Shown here: positions 24,871 through 24,926 of the stretch, piece after piece | Numbering within the stretch: position 1 is the stretch's first letter | Layout of the letters: each line of letters begins with the position of its first letter | NCBI GenBank assembly: GCA_934502905.1 | Contig: CAKSVK010000031.1 | Location: 1-24,926, forward strand | Direction: 5' to 3' | DNA: 24,926 nucleotides | Source of the DNA: an uncultured Chitinophagaceae bacterium | Lineage (GTDB): Bacteria > Bacteroidota > Bacteroidia > Chitinophagales > Chitinophagaceae | Notes under the pieces: generated by a model | What the model saw: the letters and a program-made list of their open reading frames with translations, nothing else | Database searches by the model: none | What the model was told of the DNA's origin: nothing | Translations under genes and position numbers: made by a program

Positions 24871-24926
24871 ATGAAAAAAGTGTTTTCTTTAGCAGCGTTG
24901 GTGTTAGTTTTTGCCCTGGTGTCAAC
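24871..24926 (+). CDS. Start of a secreted protein, probably a second OmpH/Skp paralogue, cut by the window edge
   Basis: Only 18 codons are visible. They encode MKKVFSLAALVLVFALVS, the basic and hydrophobic parts of a Sec signal peptide. The gene starts 81 bases after the ompH-type gene on the same strand, with an A-rich region before the ATG. Bacteroidota often carry two ompH genes in tandem after bamA, so a second OmpH is the best guess, but the mature protein is not in view. Confidence 0.6.
   Translation, partial: MKKVFSLAALVLVFALVS

Overview
The window looks like ordinary chromosomal DNA from a member of the Bacteroidota, most likely the Chitinophagia/Chitinophagaceae, although genus cannot be read from the sequence alone. 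The grounds are a SusC/SusD outer-membrane uptake pair, several TAnnTTTG-type -7 promoter elements, weak A-rich ribosome-binding regions, the gene order uppS-bamA-ompH-(ompH), and many secreted proteins with short Sec, Tat or lipoprotein signals. No rRNA, tRNA, IS element, phage gene or CRISPR array was found.

Layout from left to right. Bases 1-3822 hold the 3' part of a SusC-like TonB-dependent transporter and its SusD-like lipoprotein, closed by a strong terminator. A secreted thioredoxin-fold protein (3965-4525) follows. Then on the minus strand come a DadA-like FAD amino-acid dehydrogenase (4627-5880) and recA (6070-7077), with a terminator between them. From 7370 the plus strand carries a three-gene glycan-initiation cluster: a GT4 glycosyltransferase, a PglC-type phosphoglycosyl transferase and a PglD/NeuD-type acyltransferase. 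A minus-strand ABC ATPase without a permease (10078-11070) separates this from a two-gene operon at 11212-15935. That operon encodes a Tat-exported Gfo/Idh/MocA oxidoreductase and an 1136-residue HEAT-repeat protein with two C-terminal DUF1080 (3-keto-glycoside hydrolase/lyase-like) domains. After its terminator come typA/bipA (16326-18137), corA (18571-19545) and an unknown two-TM membrane protein on the minus strand (19607-20221). The right end is an envelope-biogenesis block: uppS, bamA, an OmpH/Skp chaperone, and the first 56 bases of another small secreted-protein gene.

Many genes share a cell-envelope theme. UppS makes the undecaprenyl carrier on which the phosphoglycosyl transferase would start a glycan. 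BamA and OmpH/Skp insert outer-membrane barrels such as the SusC protein. The SusCD pair and the oxidoreductase/DUF1080 operon both suggest use of external carbohydrate, but no classical glycoside hydrolase is present.

Nothing here is clearly a new defence or mobile system. The observations most worth a second look are the Tat oxidoreductase plus HEAT-DUF1080-DUF1080 operon, a perfect 10-bp hairpin at the predicted 5' end of the uppS transcript, a second hairpin in the leader of the glycan cluster, the permease-less ABC ATPase, and a possible small gene in the typA-corA gap.
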